A stretch of DNA of 64,000 nt from Paracoccaceae bacterium (GCA_020622085.1 JAHRYM010000001.1:495117-559116); one strand, 5' to 3'. Counted from the stretch's first letter, positions 36,343 to 45,902 are shown. Program-made: numbers and translations. Notes: generated by a model not told the origin, from the sequence alone.

Positions 36343-37515
36343 CTATTGCAGGTCGCGGAACGCGTCGCGCAGGCGATCGACCGCCTCTATGACCCGTGAT
36401 CGTGGCGTGGCAAGGTTGAAGCGCAGGGCGTTCTCGCCGCCCGGACCGAAGCCCGCGCCATGGCTCGCGGCGATGCGGGCGTCACGTTCGACCCGCGCGA
36501 TGAATTCGGTGGCCGGCATGCCGGTGCCCGAGAAATCGACCCAGGCCAGATAGGTCGCCTCGAGCGGCATCGAGCGGATCCCGGGCAGGGCGTTCATCGC
36601 GGCGTCGAAGACCCTCCGGTTGCCATCCAGATAGGTGATCAGTTCCTCAAGCCATGCGGCCCCCTCGGGCGTATAGGCGGCGGTCGCCATCTCGATCCCG
36701 AAGCTGTTGGACGAGATTCCCAGCGCCGCCATCCGGCCCGCAAAAAGCTTGCGGAGCCGTTCGTCCGCGATGATGACGTTGCCGGAGTGGGCACCTGCGA
36801 TGTTGAACGTCTTGGTGGTGGCGGACATCGTCACCAGCCGGTCGACCAGATCGGGGACGGCAACCGCCGTGGGCAGATGTTTTGCCCCCGGATAGACCAG
36901 ATCGTGGTGGATCTCGTCCGAAACGAGGATCAGGTCGTGCTTCTTGCAGAAATCGGCGATGCCGCGCAGTTCGCCGGCCGTCCAGACCCGCCCGCCGGGG
37001 TTGTGGGGCGAACAGAGCATCATCATCCGTTCCGATCCCGTCATCTGCGCATCCCAGGCGGCGAAGTCGGGAACATAGCGCCCGTTCTCGACCACAAGGT
37101 TGCAGTCGACGACGCGGCGGCCGGCGGCTTTGATGACCCGGGCAAAGGCGTGGTAGACGGGTGTCATCAGCACAATGCCATCACCCGGCTGCGTGAAGGC
37201 ATCGACGCAAAGTGCCGTGCCGTTCACCAGCCCGTGGGTGGTGAAGATCCAGGGCGCCTCGACCTTCCAGCCGTGACGCGTTTCCATCCACCAGCGGATC
37301 GCGGAAAGGTAGTCGCGGTCATCGCCGAAATAGCCGTAGACGCCATGGGCAAGCATCTTCTCCAGCGCGCGCTGGACGCTGGCGGGCGGGTGGAAGTCCA
37401 TGTCGGCCACCCACATCGGGATGCCGTCGGCGGAAGGCACGCCGTAAAGCGTCTCCATCCGGTCCCATTTGTCGGAATGCGTGCCGCGCCGTTCAATCAG
37501 TTCGTCGAAGTTCAT
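36343..37515 (-). CDS. MalY/PatB-family PLP-dependent C-S lyase or aminotransferase
   Basis: 390-residue fold-type I PLP enzyme, likely a cystathionine beta-lyase (cystathionine to homocysteine, pyruvate and ammonia). Visible: N-terminal PMWVADMDF, SPHNPGGRVW, Asp200 in LVSDEIHHD, and Schiff-base Lys235 in SATTKTFNIAG, matching the MalY/PatB pattern. The start at 37515 follows a strong GAGGAGGA; upstream in-frame sequence overlaps the divergent def gene and is not part of it. Confidence 0.87.
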   Translation of the reverse strand: MNFDELIERRGTHSDKWDRMETLYGVPSADGIPMWVADMDFHPPASVQRALEKMLAHGVYGYFGDDRDYLSAIRWWMETRHGWKVEAPWIFTTHGLVNGTALCVDAFTQPGDGIVLMTPVYHAFARVIKAAGRRVVDCNLVVENGRYVPDFAAWDAQMTGSERMMMLCSPHNPGGRVWTAGELRGIADFCKKHDLILVSDEIHHDLVYPGAKHLPTAVAVPDLVDRLVTMSATTKTFNIAGAHSGNVIIADERLRKLFAGRMAALGISSNSFGIEMATAAYTPEGAAWLEELITYLDGNRRVFDAAMNALPGIRSMPLEATYLAWVDFSGTGMPATEFIARVERDARIAASHGAGFGPGGENALRFNLATPRSRVIEAVDRLRDAFRDLQ

Positions 37516-37608
37516 GGTTCCTCCTCGCGGTTTGTGCCAAGCTAACCGGCCCTGCCGTCGCCGCAAGTGGCATTGCGCGGGACGCAGGCTTCGCCTAAAT
37601 CCTTGCCC

Positions 37609-38160
37609 ATGACCCTGCGTTCGATCCTGATCCATCCCGACCCGCGCCTGAAGAAGGTGGCCGATCCCGTGACCGATTTCTCGGAAGATCTGCGCCGGGT
37701 TGCCGAAGACATGCTTGAAACCATGTATGCCGCCCCCGGAATCGGTCTGGCGGGGCCGCAGATCGGACTGATGAAGCGGCTGATCGTTCTGGATTGCGTG
37801 AAGGACCGCGAGGCGCCGCCTCGCCCGCTGGTCATGGCCAACCCCGAGATCACCTGGGCCTCGGAAGAGCGTCGCGGCTATGAGGAAGGCTGCCTGTCGA
37901 TCCCCGAGCAATATGCCGAGGTGACACGACCTGCCGAGGTCACGGTCCGCTGGCAGGACGTGACCGGCGCCGTGCAGGAAGAGGAGTTCAGCGGCCTTTG
38001 GGCGACCTGCGTGCAGCACGAGATCGACCACCTGAACGGCAAGCTGTTCATCGACTACCTGACGCCGCTGAAGCGCCAGTTGATCACGCGGAAGATGGAG
38101 AAGCTGAAGCGCGAGCGCGCCCGCGACGGCATCAGGCCCGAACCCAGGGACGAGCTGTGA
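37609..38160 (+). CDS. def: Peptide deformylase, first of three
   Basis: Removes the N-formyl group from nascent proteins using Fe2+. 183 residues with all three motifs: GIGLAGPQIG (44-53), EGCLSIP (93-99, metal ligand Cys95) and HEIDH (137-141). This copy has the longest C-terminal helix (KRQLITRKMEKLKRERARD), typical of the housekeeping type I enzyme. It heads a tightly coupled run of three deformylase-family genes and fmt. Confidence 0.93.
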   Translation: MTLRSILIHPDPRLKKVADPVTDFSEDLRRVAEDMLETMYAAPGIGLAGPQIGLMKRLIVLDCVKDREAPPRPLVMANPEITWASEERRGYEEGCLSIPEQYAEVTRPAEVTVRWQDVTGAVQEEEFSGLWATCVQHEIDHLNGKLFIDYLTPLKRQLITRKMEKLKRERARDGIRPEPRDEL

Positions 38161-38651
38161 GCGTTCTTTCCATCCTGGTCTGGCCCGATCCGCGCCTGTC
38201 GCAGGTCTGTGCGCCAGTGGGCAAGGTGACCGAGGCGGTGCGAAAGCTTGCCGCCGACATGCTTGACACGATGTATGCGGCCGAGGGGCGCGGCCTTGCC
38301 GGGCCGCAGGTGGGCGCGATGCAGCGGATCTTCGTCATGGATGCCGGCTGGAAGGCAGGACATCCCGCGCCGCAGGTGTTTCTGGATCCGGCGATCGTGG
38401 CGGCATCCGAGGGAGTGGAGAGTAGTGTCGAGGGCTGCCTGTCGATCCCCGGCGTCCGCGCCGAGGTGGAACGACCGGTCGAGATCACGCTGGCCTGGAC
38501 CGATCTGGAAGGCGTGGAGCGGCGCGAAAGGCTGACCGGCTTCGATGCCCGCTGCGCCCAGCATGAAATCGACCATCTGGACGGGATCGTGACCTTCGAC
38601 CGGGTTTCGGCCATCGAACGGGCCGCGCTGCTGGCGGCCTACCTGCCATGA
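38157..38651 (+). CDS. Peptide deformylase, second of three
   Basis: 164 residues beginning at GTG 38157, which overlaps the stop of the first def (GTGA). Motifs are intact: GRGLAGPQVG (with Arg in place of the usual Ile), EGCLSIP with Cys94, and HEIDH (136-140). The C-terminus is short. It should be catalytically competent; the reason for a second active enzyme is not evident. Confidence 0.88.
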   Translation: MSVLSILVWPDPRLSQVCAPVGKVTEAVRKLAADMLDTMYAAEGRGLAGPQVGAMQRIFVMDAGWKAGHPAPQVFLDPAIVAASEGVESSVEGCLSIPGVRAEVERPVEITLAWTDLEGVERRERLTGFDARCAQHEIDHLDGIVTFDRVSAIERAALLAAYLP

Positions 38652-39154
38652 CCGTGCGCCCCTTCGTGCCCTATCCCGACAAGCGCCTGCGCACGCCGGC
38701 GGACCCCGTGGCCGAGGTCAATGAAACCGTCCGCATGGTCTGGGATGACATGGTCGAGACGATGGACGCGATGCCCGGCGTCGGACTGGCGGCGCCGCAG
38801 ATCGGGATGATGCTGCGGCTGGCGGTCGTCGATGCGTCCGACAAGCGCGGGCAGGCGGTGAAGATGGCCAACCCCGAGGTGCTGCACGCCTCGGTCCAGA
38901 TGCGCAAGCATGACGAGGCGAGCCCGAACCTGCCCGGCGTGTCGGCGGTGATCGAGCGGCCGCGCGCGGTGACGGTGCGCTTCCTGAACGAGGAAGGTCA
39001 GATCGAGGACCGCGATTTCGTCGGATTGTGGGCGACCAGCGTCCAGCACCAGATCGACCATCTGAACGGCAAGGTCTACATCGACCATCTGTCGCCCATG
39101 CGCCGCAAGATGCTGGCGGCGCGGGTGGAAAAGCTGCGCAAGCGGGACGAATGA
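38648..39154 (+). CDS. Deformylase-like protein lacking catalytic residues, third of three
   Basis: 168 residues. Motif 1 [10 protein letters not shown] is intact, but EGCLSIP is replaced by EASPNLP (90-96), so the metal-binding Cys is Ser92, and HEIDH is replaced by HQIDH (134-138), so the catalytic Glu is Gln. Both histidines remain. The fold and C-terminal helix are preserved without frameshift, so this looks like a maintained pseudoenzyme rather than a decaying gene. It overlaps both neighbours by ATGA junctions. Confidence 0.88.
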   Translation: MTVRPFVPYPDKRLRTPADPVAEVNETVRMVWDDMVETMDAMPGVGLAAPQIGMMLRLAVVDASDKRGQAVKMANPEVLHASVQMRKHDEASPNLPGVSAVIERPRAVTVRFLNEEGQIEDRDFVGLWATSVQHQIDHLNGKVYIDHLSPMRRKMLAARVEKLRKRDE

Positions 39155-40050
39155 TGCGCGTCGTCTTCATGGGAACCCCTGCCTTTTCCGTGCCGGTGCT
39201 TGAGGCGCTTCATGCCCGGCACAAGGTGGTCTGCGCCTATTCCCAGCCGCCCCGCCCGGCGGGGCGCGGCAAGAAGGACCGCCCCAGCCCCGTGCAGGAA
39301 CGGGCCGAGGCGCTGGGCATTCCGGTCCGCCATCCGGTTCGGCTGCGCGATGCGGCGGATCAGGCGGATTTCGCCGCGCTGAATGCCGATGTGGCGGTGG
39401 TGGTGGCCTATGGGCTGATCCTGCCGAAGCCGATCCTTGATGCGCCGCGCCTTGGGTGCCTGAATATCCACGCCTCGCTTTTGCCGCGCTGGCGCGGGGC
39501 GGCGCCGATCCATCGCGCGATCATGGCGGGGGATGCAGCGACGGGCGTCTGCATCATGCAGATGGACGAAGGGCTGGACACCGGGCCGGTGCTTTTGCGC
39601 CGCGAGGTGCCGATCGGGCCGCAGGAAACCACGGCCGAGTTGCATGATCGCCTGTCGCTTCTGGGCGCCGAAGCGATCCTCGAGGCGCTGGACCGGCTGC
39701 CGGACCTGACGGCGGAGCCGCAATCGGACCAGGGCATTACCTATGCCGCCAAGATCGACAAGGCCGAGGCCCGGGTCGACTGGACCCGCCCCGCCGCCGA
39801 AGTGGATCGCCGGATCCGTGGCTTGTCGCCCTTTCCCGGCGCCTGGGCGGACGTTCAGGGCGAACGGGTGAAGCTTCTTAAGTCGCGTCTTGCGGACGGG
39901 CAGGGCGCGCCGGGACAGGTTCTGGACGGTTTCACCATTGCCTGCGGGACCGGCGCCGTCGAGGTGCTGGAGGCGCAGCGCGAAGGCAAGCGCCCGATGG
40001 CGGCGGAGGATATCCTGCGCGGGCTGGTGCTGCCCCCCGTCCTGGGATGA
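39151..40050 (+). CDS. fmt: Methionyl-tRNA formyltransferase
   Basis: Formylates initiator Met-tRNA using 10-formyltetrahydrofolate, the step that the deformylases later reverse. 299 residues: Rossmann opening [18 protein letters not shown], the folate-site motif [21 protein letters not shown] and the C-terminal OB domain. ATG at 39151 overlaps the preceding stop; the ATG at 39154 is equally possible. Translationally coupled to the three def-like genes. Confidence 0.96.
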   Translation: MMRVVFMGTPAFSVPVLEALHARHKVVCAYSQPPRPAGRGKKDRPSPVQERAEALGIPVRHPVRLRDAADQADFAALNADVAVVVAYGLILPKPILDAPRLGCLNIHASLLPRWRGAAPIHRAIMAGDAATGVCIMQMDEGLDTGPVLLRREVPIGPQETTAELHDRLSLLGAEAILEALDRLPDLTAEPQSDQGITYAAKIDKAEARVDWTRPAAEVDRRIRGLSPFPGAWADVQGERVKLLKSRLADGQGAPGQVLDGFTIACGTGAVEVLEAQREGKRPMAAEDILRGLVLPPVLG

Positions 40051-40138
40051 TCGGTTCCGGGATGATCCAGGGGCGCGGCTCCCTGTAATTCCTGTGATCT
40101 TCGCCCTATATGCTGGCTGAAGACAGCCGGAGGCCCGA

Positions 40139-40381
40139 ATGCCCATTCTTGGACTGCTGATCGTCGGAATCGCCGCCGGGTTCATCGCGACCCGCCTGAT
40201 GCGGATCGAGGCCGACGCCGTGACCACCATCGCCATCGGCGTCTTCGGGGCGCTGGCGGGCGGGTTGGTGCTGCGGTTTCTGGCGATGATCACCGGCTGG
40301 GCCGCGGGCTTCGTCGGCGCGGTCCTGGGCGCGATGTTCCTGATCTGGCTCTGGCGGACTTACGGGCCGAAACGGTTCTGA
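40139..40381 (+). CDS. Small GlsB/YeaQ-like membrane protein
   Basis: 80 residues that are almost entirely hydrophobic, with two or three helices (3-17, 27-50, 53-72) and glycine-rich GFVGAVLGAMFLIWLWR, resembling the YeaQ/YmgE 'transglycosylase-associated' family. The family name is historical and no enzyme activity is implied. It ends five bases before the convergent rnhA. Confidence 0.7.
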   Translation: MPILGLLIVGIAAGFIATRLMRIEADAVTTIAIGVFGALAGGLVLRFLAMITGWAAGFVGAVLGAMFLIWLWRTYGPKRF

Positions 40382-40385
40382 AGCG

Positions 40386-40856
40386 TCACGCCGGCGATTT
40401 CTTCGACTTGTAAGGCGCCATGCCTGCGCGTGCCAGTTCATCGGCGCGTTCGTTTTCCGGGTGTCCGGCGTGGCCCTTGATCCATTCCCACCGCACCTTG
40501 TGGCGCGCCTGTGCCACGTCCAGCCGTTGCCAGAGATCGGTATTCTTCACCGGCTTTCGATCCGCCGTCTTCCAGCCATTGCGCTTCCAGCCGTGTATCC
40601 AGGTGGTGACGCCGTTCTTCACATAGGCGCTGTCGGTGACGACCGTGATCGCGGTGTCGCGCCCCAGCGCCTCAAGCGCGGAAATCGCGGCCAGAAGCTC
40701 CATCCGGTTGTTGGTGGTCTCGGCCTCGCCGCCGGAAAGCTCGCGTTCCTTCAGCGTCGCGCCCGCGCCGTCGCGCGCGATCAGCAGCGCGCCCCAGCCA
40801 CCCGGACCCGGATTTCCCGAACAGGCCCCGTCGGTATAGGCGAAGAACTCGGCCAT
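40386..40856 (-). CDS. rnhA: Ribonuclease HI
   Basis: Cleaves RNA in RNA-DNA hybrids. 156 residues with catalytic Asp9 ([11 protein letters not shown]), Glu53 (NNRMELLA), Asp75 (VVTDSAYV) and the late Asp in ERADELA near 138, plus the basic GWKRNGWKT handle region. Complete and of usual length. Confidence 0.96.
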   Translation of the reverse strand: MAEFFAYTDGACSGNPGPGGWGALLIARDGAGATLKERELSGGEAETTNNRMELLAAISALEALGRDTAITVVTDSAYVKNGVTTWIHGWKRNGWKTADRKPVKNTDLWQRLDVAQARHKVRWEWIKGHAGHPENERADELARAGMAPYKSKKSPA

Positions 40857-40991
40857 GGTGTTTTCCCCTCGCGCTGCAGGCTGGCGGTTTAGGGGGTGGG
40901 CGTGGCGGCGTCAATCTGGCGCAGCCGTGCGGCGAAGCCTCGCGGATACCTGCATGAATCCTGGGCGGCGTCCCGCCGTGATCACGGGAAT

Positions 40992-41035
40992 TTTTTGCAA
41001 TGCCATGCATTTGTCGCGCTTCTGGATTGCAAAAA
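40992..41035. promoter_or_regulatory. 10-bp inverted repeat upstream of opgG
   Basis: TTTTTGCAAT (40992-41001) and ATTGCAAAAA (41026-41035) are perfect inverted copies 24 bases apart, in an unusually AT-rich patch about 80 bases before opgG. A candidate operator, possibly osmotic, for the opgGIHC operon; the factor is unknown. Confidence 0.45.
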
Positions 41036-41114
41036 TTGCAGGCTGTGATTTATGCCGCTGGGAGTAGATGGCCCCTGCGCATTTGCTGCAGATCAAGTGA
41101 AGCGACCCGATACG

Positions 41115-42716
41115 ATGACCTCAAGTGGCCCCCAGTTCCCGATGTTCAGCCGGCGACGCGCCATGGCGATCCTGCCGGCGGCGTTTCTGGCCACGACGGC
41201 GCTTCCGCGTGTCCTTCGCGCGCAGGAGGCAGCCCCGGCCGATGTTGCTGCGCCGCAGACCTTCAGCTTTGACCTGCTGTCGGATGTGATGCGCGAGAAG
41301 GCCGGGCGCGAACCGCAGGCCGCGCCGGCGGTGGCCGATTTCCTGACCTCGCTTACCTATGATGACTACCAGAAGATCGTCTTCTGGCCCGATCGTGCGC
41401 GCTGGAACTTCCCCGGCAGCGATTTCCGCGTCCATGCCTTCCACATGGGCTGGCTGTTCCGCGAACCGGTGAACGTATTCGAGGTGGCGGACGGCATGGC
41501 GGTGCCCATGGGATTCAGCACCGAGGATTTCGAATATCGCGGTGACCTCAAGGCCCGCGTCCCGGAGGGGTTCACCCTGCCCGGCGTGGCGGGTATCCGG
41601 CTGAATTCGCCGCTGAACCGCCCTGATCTTTTCGACGAGGTCGTGGCCTTTGCCGGAGCAAGCTATTTCCGTGCCCTTGGCCGCGACAATTTCTACGGGC
41701 TTTCGGCACGCGGGCTGGCAGTGAACACCGGCCTGTCCTCGACCGAGGAGTTCCCGCGGTTTTCAGCTTTCTATCTTGAAAAACCGCAGCCGGGGGCCGG
41801 GACGGTGACGGTTTATGCCGCGCTGGAAAGCGCGTCGGTGACGGGTGCCTACCGTTTTGTCATCACGCCGGGCGAAGAGACGGTCATCGACGTGACGGCA
41901 CGACTTTACTTCCGGGCCGGAGTGGAACAGCTCGGCGTGGCACCGCTGACCTCGATGTTCCTTTATTCCGAAGTCAATCGCTCCGGTTATGACGATTACC
42001 GCCCGCAGGTGCATGACAGCAACGGGCTCAGGATCGTGCGCGAGGATGGCGACGTCTTGTGGCGGGCGCTGAACAACCCCAAGGCACTTGCCAGCACCTT
42101 CATCGCGCTGACCCGCCCGAAAAGCTTCGGCCTTTACCAGCGCGACCGGGATTTCCAGCACTATCAGGACGCCGAAGCCCACTACGAACGTCGCCCCACC
42201 TGCGTGATCGAACCCCAGGGCGACTGGGGAGAGGGTTCGGTCCGTCTGGTCGAAATTCCATCGGATCTGGAAGTGAACGACAACATCGTTGCCTTCTGGG
42301 TGCCGAAAGCCACGGTCGCGGCTGGAGACATGCGCGAATTCGACTACCGGATGCGCTGGGGCATGCTGGACGAAGACGATGGCGGGGATCTGGCGGTCGT
42401 GCATGAAACGCGCGCCGGCCATGGGGGCAACGCCGGCGTTTCCGAAAAACCCGACACCCGGAAGTTTGTCGTCGACTTCCGCGGCGGTCTTCTGGCGCGG
42501 CTTCCCGAGGACAACGGCGAGGTTCAGCCGGTGGTCTCGATTTCCAACGGCAAGGCACAGGTCACCACCTTGTCGAAAGTGCGCGACAGCAATATATGGC
42601 GGCTGGTGCTGGACGTGGCCAGCGAACCGGGGGCCGTTGTCGAACTGTCGGCCCATATCGCCGGCTATGGGCGCAAACTATCCGAGGTGTGGTTGTTCCA
42701 ATGGGTCAGACCATGA
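41115..42716 (+). CDS. opgG: Osmoregulated periplasmic glucan biosynthesis protein OpgG
   Basis: Periplasmic protein needed to build or branch osmoregulated periplasmic glucans (OPG). 533 residues with a twin-arginine (Tat) signal, SRRRAMAILPAAF near residues 12-24, followed by the MdoG domain (FSFDLLSDVMREKAG, YDDYQKIVFWPDRARW, LYSEVNRSGYDDYRPQVHDS). ATG 41115 is preferred; 41142 would still keep the Tat motif. Its stop overlaps the next small gene (ATGA). Confidence 0.93.
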   Translation: MTSSGPQFPMFSRRRAMAILPAAFLATTALPRVLRAQEAAPADVAAPQTFSFDLLSDVMREKAGREPQAAPAVADFLTSLTYDDYQKIVFWPDRARWNFPGSDFRVHAFHMGWLFREPVNVFEVADGMAVPMGFSTEDFEYRGDLKARVPEGFTLPGVAGIRLNSPLNRPDLFDEVVAFAGASYFRALGRDNFYGLSARGLAVNTGLSSTEEFPRFSAFYLEKPQPGAGTVTVYAALESASVTGAYRFVITPGEETVIDVTARLYFRAGVEQLGVAPLTSMFLYSEVNRSGYDDYRPQVHDSNGLRIVREDGDVLWRALNNPKALASTFIALTRPKSFGLYQRDRDFQHYQDAEAHYERRPTCVIEPQGDWGEGSVRLVEIPSDLEVNDNIVAFWVPKATVAAGDMREFDYRMRWGMLDEDDGGDLAVVHETRAGHGGNAGVSEKPDTRKFVVDFRGGLLARLPEDNGEVQPVVSISNGKAQVTTLSKVRDSNIWRLVLDVASEPGAVVELSAHIAGYGRKLSEVWLFQWVRP

Positions 42717-42895
42717 CAATTCAGGCGGCATTCGAACGGGCGGGGGCAGACCATGCTGCCGGTCAGCTGCCGCATGCGCCGCTTGCAATGCCCAAGCAGG
42801 TGCTTGAAGGGCCGTCTTTCCTGCGGCTGATGCGCCGCCGTTTCCTGCGTCTGATTTCCGCAGACCGGACCGCACGGGTCGGGATGGGACGCTGA
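42713..42895 (+). CDS. opgI: Small protein between opgG and opgH (OpgI-like)
   Basis: 60 residues, ATGA-overlapped with opgG and ending three bases before opgH. The product has a polar N-terminus, an APLAMPKQVLEGPSF segment and a basic RLMRRRFLRLI stretch; no membrane helix or signal. Rhodobacter sphaeroides is reported to carry opgG-opgI-opgH-opgC, and this gene matches by position and size. Its segment resembles the cytoplasmic N-terminal part of long enterobacterial OpgH, so it may be that domain as a separate chain (inference). Confidence 0.65.
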   Translation: MTIQAAFERAGADHAAGQLPHAPLAMPKQVLEGPSFLRLMRRRFLRLISADRTARVGMGR

Positions 42896-42898
42896 GGC

Positions 42899-44698
42899 AT
42901 GTCCGCCCGCGCGCGAAGGGGTGAGCATGCCCCGGCGCCAATGGGCGCGCGACTGGCCCGCATCTGCGCGCTGGCGCTGGCTGGGCTTGCCGGCCTGGGG
43001 GCAACGGCACTTTTCCTGCAATTCGGTGCGGTGGACGGGTTGCAGGGAATCGACCTGCTTCGCGCCGCGCTGATCCTTATTTCGACGCTGTGGCTGGCCT
43101 GGGGCGCGGCAAGCGGCCTGACGGGCCTGTTCCCGCGCCGGATCGAGCCGGCACCGAAAACGGCGATCCGGGCGCGCACGGTGGTCCTTGTCCCGGTCTA
43201 CAACGAGGATCCGGTGATCACATTCGCCCGCGTCGCCGCGATGCTGGGTTCGGTCGATCGTAAGGCGGAGGGGGCCTTGATCGACTTTGCCATCCTCTCG
43301 GATACCCGCGATGACAAGATCGCCGCACGTGAAAGGATCTGGTTCGACCGGCTGGTGCGGGACACCGGCGGCGAGGGCCGGCTGTTCTATCGCCGGCGGG
43401 TCAACAATGCCGGCAAGAAGGCCGGAAATATCGAGGAGTTCATCCGGACCTCGGGCGCGGCATGGGATCTGGCGGTGATCCTCGATGCCGACAGCCTGAT
43501 GGAGGGCCCGACCATCACCGAGATGATCCGGCGGATGGAGGCATCGCCGAACCTTGGCCTGCTGCAGACGCTCCCCAAGGTCGTGCGGGCGCAGTCGCGC
43601 TTTGGTCGCGCAATGCAGTTCTCGGCCAGTTTCTATTCGCCGGTCTTTGCACGGGGGCTTGCGCATATGCAGGGGCGGACCGGCCCGTTCTGGGGACATA
43701 ACGCCATCGTCCGTATCCGCGCCTTTGCCGAATGCTGCGGGTTGCCGCAGCTTTCGGGCAAGCCGCCGTTCGGTGGCCACATCCTCAGCCATGACTATGT
43801 CGAGGCGGCGCTGCTGGCCCGCGGTGGCTGGGAAGTCCGGCTGGACGAGGACATGGAAGGATCCTTCGAGGAGGGCCCCGAGAACATCATCGACCACGCC
43901 AAGCGCGACCGCCGCTGGTGCCAGGGGAACCTGCAACATGCGCGGCTGCTCGGCACGCCCCGGTTGCGCCCCTGGTCGCGCTTCGTGTTCGTTCAGGGCA
44001 TCATGGCCTATGTCGCGCCGTTGTTCTGGGGCGGGTTCCTGATGGCCAGCATTGCCGATGCGATGGTTCAGCATCAGCCCGACTATTTCCCCGAACCCTA
44101 TCAGTTGTTCCCGGTCTTCCCCAGCGACCAGACCACCAAGGCCATTGGCCTTGCCATCGGCATCTTCGGCCTTCTGGTGCTGCCCAAGCTGTTGATCGTG
44201 CTTCAGGCGGCGCTGACGGGACGGGCAAGCCGTTTCGGCGGGGCGGCGAGTGCGCTGCGGTCGACGCTGGCCGAGTTGGCGCTGTCGAGCCTGATCGCGC
44301 CCCTGATGCTGATGTATCAGAGCCGGTCCGTGATCCAGGTGCTGCTGGGGCGCGATGGCGGCTGGCCCCCGAACAACCGCGGCGACGGCCGGCTGACGTT
44401 GGGCGAGGCGGCGGCGGCATCGCGTTTCATCGTGGCAACCGGCGTTCTGGGCCTGTTTGCGACCTGGCACCTTGCGCCGGCGCTGGTGCCATGGATGCTG
44501 CCCGTCGGCTTGCCGATGGTCATCGCACCGGTCATCATTTCCTGGACCTCGCAACCCCTGGCCAGTGGCCGCCTGTTCCGGACGCCGGCCGAAATGCGGG
44601 TTCCCGATGTCCTCTCAGCGCATGACTCCATTGTCGCTCTCTGGACAGAGCCGCCCATGTCCGGGCCGATCGCCCCGTCCGGAGACCTTTATGCCTGA
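42899..44698 (+). CDS. opgH: OPG glucosyltransferase OpgH
   Basis: Inner-membrane GT2 enzyme that polymerises the beta-glucan backbone from UDP-glucose and extrudes it. 599 residues: two N-terminal helices (19-45, 52-75), GT2 domain with VPVYNED (98-104), DAD (196-198), SHD (297-299) and RDRRWCQGN (336-344), then four to six C-terminal helices. It lacks the ~140-residue cytoplasmic N-terminus of the E. coli protein. Confidence 0.94.
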   Translation: MSARARRGEHAPAPMGARLARICALALAGLAGLGATALFLQFGAVDGLQGIDLLRAALILISTLWLAWGAASGLTGLFPRRIEPAPKTAIRARTVVLVPVYNEDPVITFARVAAMLGSVDRKAEGALIDFAILSDTRDDKIAARERIWFDRLVRDTGGEGRLFYRRRVNNAGKKAGNIEEFIRTSGAAWDLAVILDADSLMEGPTITEMIRRMEASPNLGLLQTLPKVVRAQSRFGRAMQFSASFYSPVFARGLAHMQGRTGPFWGHNAIVRIRAFAECCGLPQLSGKPPFGGHILSHDYVEAALLARGGWEVRLDEDMEGSFEEGPENIIDHAKRDRRWCQGNLQHARLLGTPRLRPWSRFVFVQGIMAYVAPLFWGGFLMASIADAMVQHQPDYFPEPYQLFPVFPSDQTTKAIGLAIGIFGLLVLPKLLIVLQAALTGRASRFGGAASALRSTLAELALSSLIAPLMLMYQSRSVIQVLLGRDGGWPPNNRGDGRLTLGEAAAASRFIVATGVLGLFATWHLAPALVPWMLPVGLPMVIAPVIISWTSQPLASGRLFRTPAEMRVPDVLSAHDSIVALWTEPPMSGPIAPSGDLYA

Positions 44699-45839
44699 CC
44701 CTTCCAATGCCAGCGCTCCGTCGCGGCGGGACCGGCGGATCGACATGCTGCGCGGCATGGCGCTGGTGATGATCTTCATCAACCACATTCCCGGCACGGC
44801 CTACGAAAGCTACACCTCGCGCAATTTCGGCTTTTCCGATGCGGCCGAGGGCTTTGTGCTGATTTCGGGAATTTCGGCGGCGCTTGCCTATTCCGCCGGG
44901 TTGCGGGCATGGCCACTCTGGCCCGGCGTGGCGCGGATCTGGGGTCGGGCCTGGGTTCTTTACCTCGTGCACCTGTTGGTCATGGCCTGGGTGATCGGCA
45001 TTGCCGCCGGCGTCGAGCGGTTCACCGGCAATCCCGAGATGATGTCCCAGAACAACCTGCAATACCTGCAAAGCGATCTGCCCGGCGTTCTTGTGGGCAT
45101 ACCGATCCTTACCCATCAATTGGGTTACGTGAACATCCTGCCGCTATATGCAGTGCTCCTGCTGGCGGCTCCCGGCCTGATCCTTGCGGCGGCGCGCTGG
45201 CCCGGGGTCACGCTTGCCGGTGCCATTGCGGTTTGGGTGCTTGCCGGGCTTTTCCGGCTGGACCTGCCGAACTTTCCGACGAAGGGCGGCTGGTTCTTCA
45301 ATCCCTTGGCGTGGCAGATCCTGTTCGTCCTCGGGATCCTGACCGGGCTGGCGATCCGGCGCGGGGCGCGCTTTGTCGCCGTGCGTGGCTGGCTGGTGGT
45401 GTTTTCGGCAGGGTATCTGCTGTTGTCGCTCGCCTGGCTGAAGATCCCCGCACTGACGGAGGCCGGCAATGCCTGGCTCGGCTGGGTGTCAACGCAGGGC
45501 GTTCCGTTCATCATCCGCGATTTCGACAAGACCTATGTCGCCCTGCCGCGCCTGCTGCATATCCTTTCGCTTGCCTATCTGCTGTCCGTCTGGCCGCTGA
45601 TCCGCGATCTGGCGAACAGCCCGATCATGGCCCCTTTCGTGCTTTTGGGGCGGCAGGCCCTGCCGGTCTTTGCCTTCGGAACGATTCTTTCCACGGCCGT
45701 TCAGGCGGTAAAGACACTCACGCCCGAGTCGATCATCATTGACGGCGTGATGATCGCTCTGGGCCTCGCGCTGCAATTGGCGCTTGCCTGGGCGCGCGAC
45801 CGGCACAGGAGCGTTCTGCGCGCGGCGCAGGCTGGCTGA
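44691..45839 (+). CDS. opgC: OPG succinyltransferase OpgC
   Basis: 382-residue polytopic membrane protein of the OpgC family, related to acyltransferase-3, which adds succinyl groups to periplasmic glucans. About ten helices; the N-terminus has RRDRRIDMLRGMALVMIFINH, in which the arginines and His are typical of the family's first helix. GGAGA precedes ATG 44691, which overlaps the end of opgH by eight bases. Final gene of the opgGIHC operon. Confidence 0.9.
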   Translation: MPDPSNASAPSRRDRRIDMLRGMALVMIFINHIPGTAYESYTSRNFGFSDAAEGFVLISGISAALAYSAGLRAWPLWPGVARIWGRAWVLYLVHLLVMAWVIGIAAGVERFTGNPEMMSQNNLQYLQSDLPGVLVGIPILTHQLGYVNILPLYAVLLLAAPGLILAAARWPGVTLAGAIAVWVLAGLFRLDLPNFPTKGGWFFNPLAWQILFVLGILTGLAIRRGARFVAVRGWLVVFSAGYLLLSLAWLKIPALTEAGNAWLGWVSTQGVPFIIRDFDKTYVALPRLLHILSLAYLLSVWPLIRDLANSPIMAPFVLLGRQALPVFAFGTILSTAVQAVKTLTPESIIIDGVMIALGLALQLALAWARDRHRSVLRAAQAG

Positions 45840-45902
45840 TCGGGCGCGAGGCAAGGGCGATCGCCCCCGTTTCCGGCACGGAAATCGTTTCAATTTGCTT
45901 TC

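Noticed and set aside
42665-44554. 629-codon minus-strand frame opposite opgH
   Set aside because: Shadow of opgH; composition typical of chance antisense frames.
45857-45876. GGGCGATCGCCC palindrome after opgC (HIP1-like)
   Set aside because: Single occurrence, no loop and no T run; not evidence of a repeat family or terminator.
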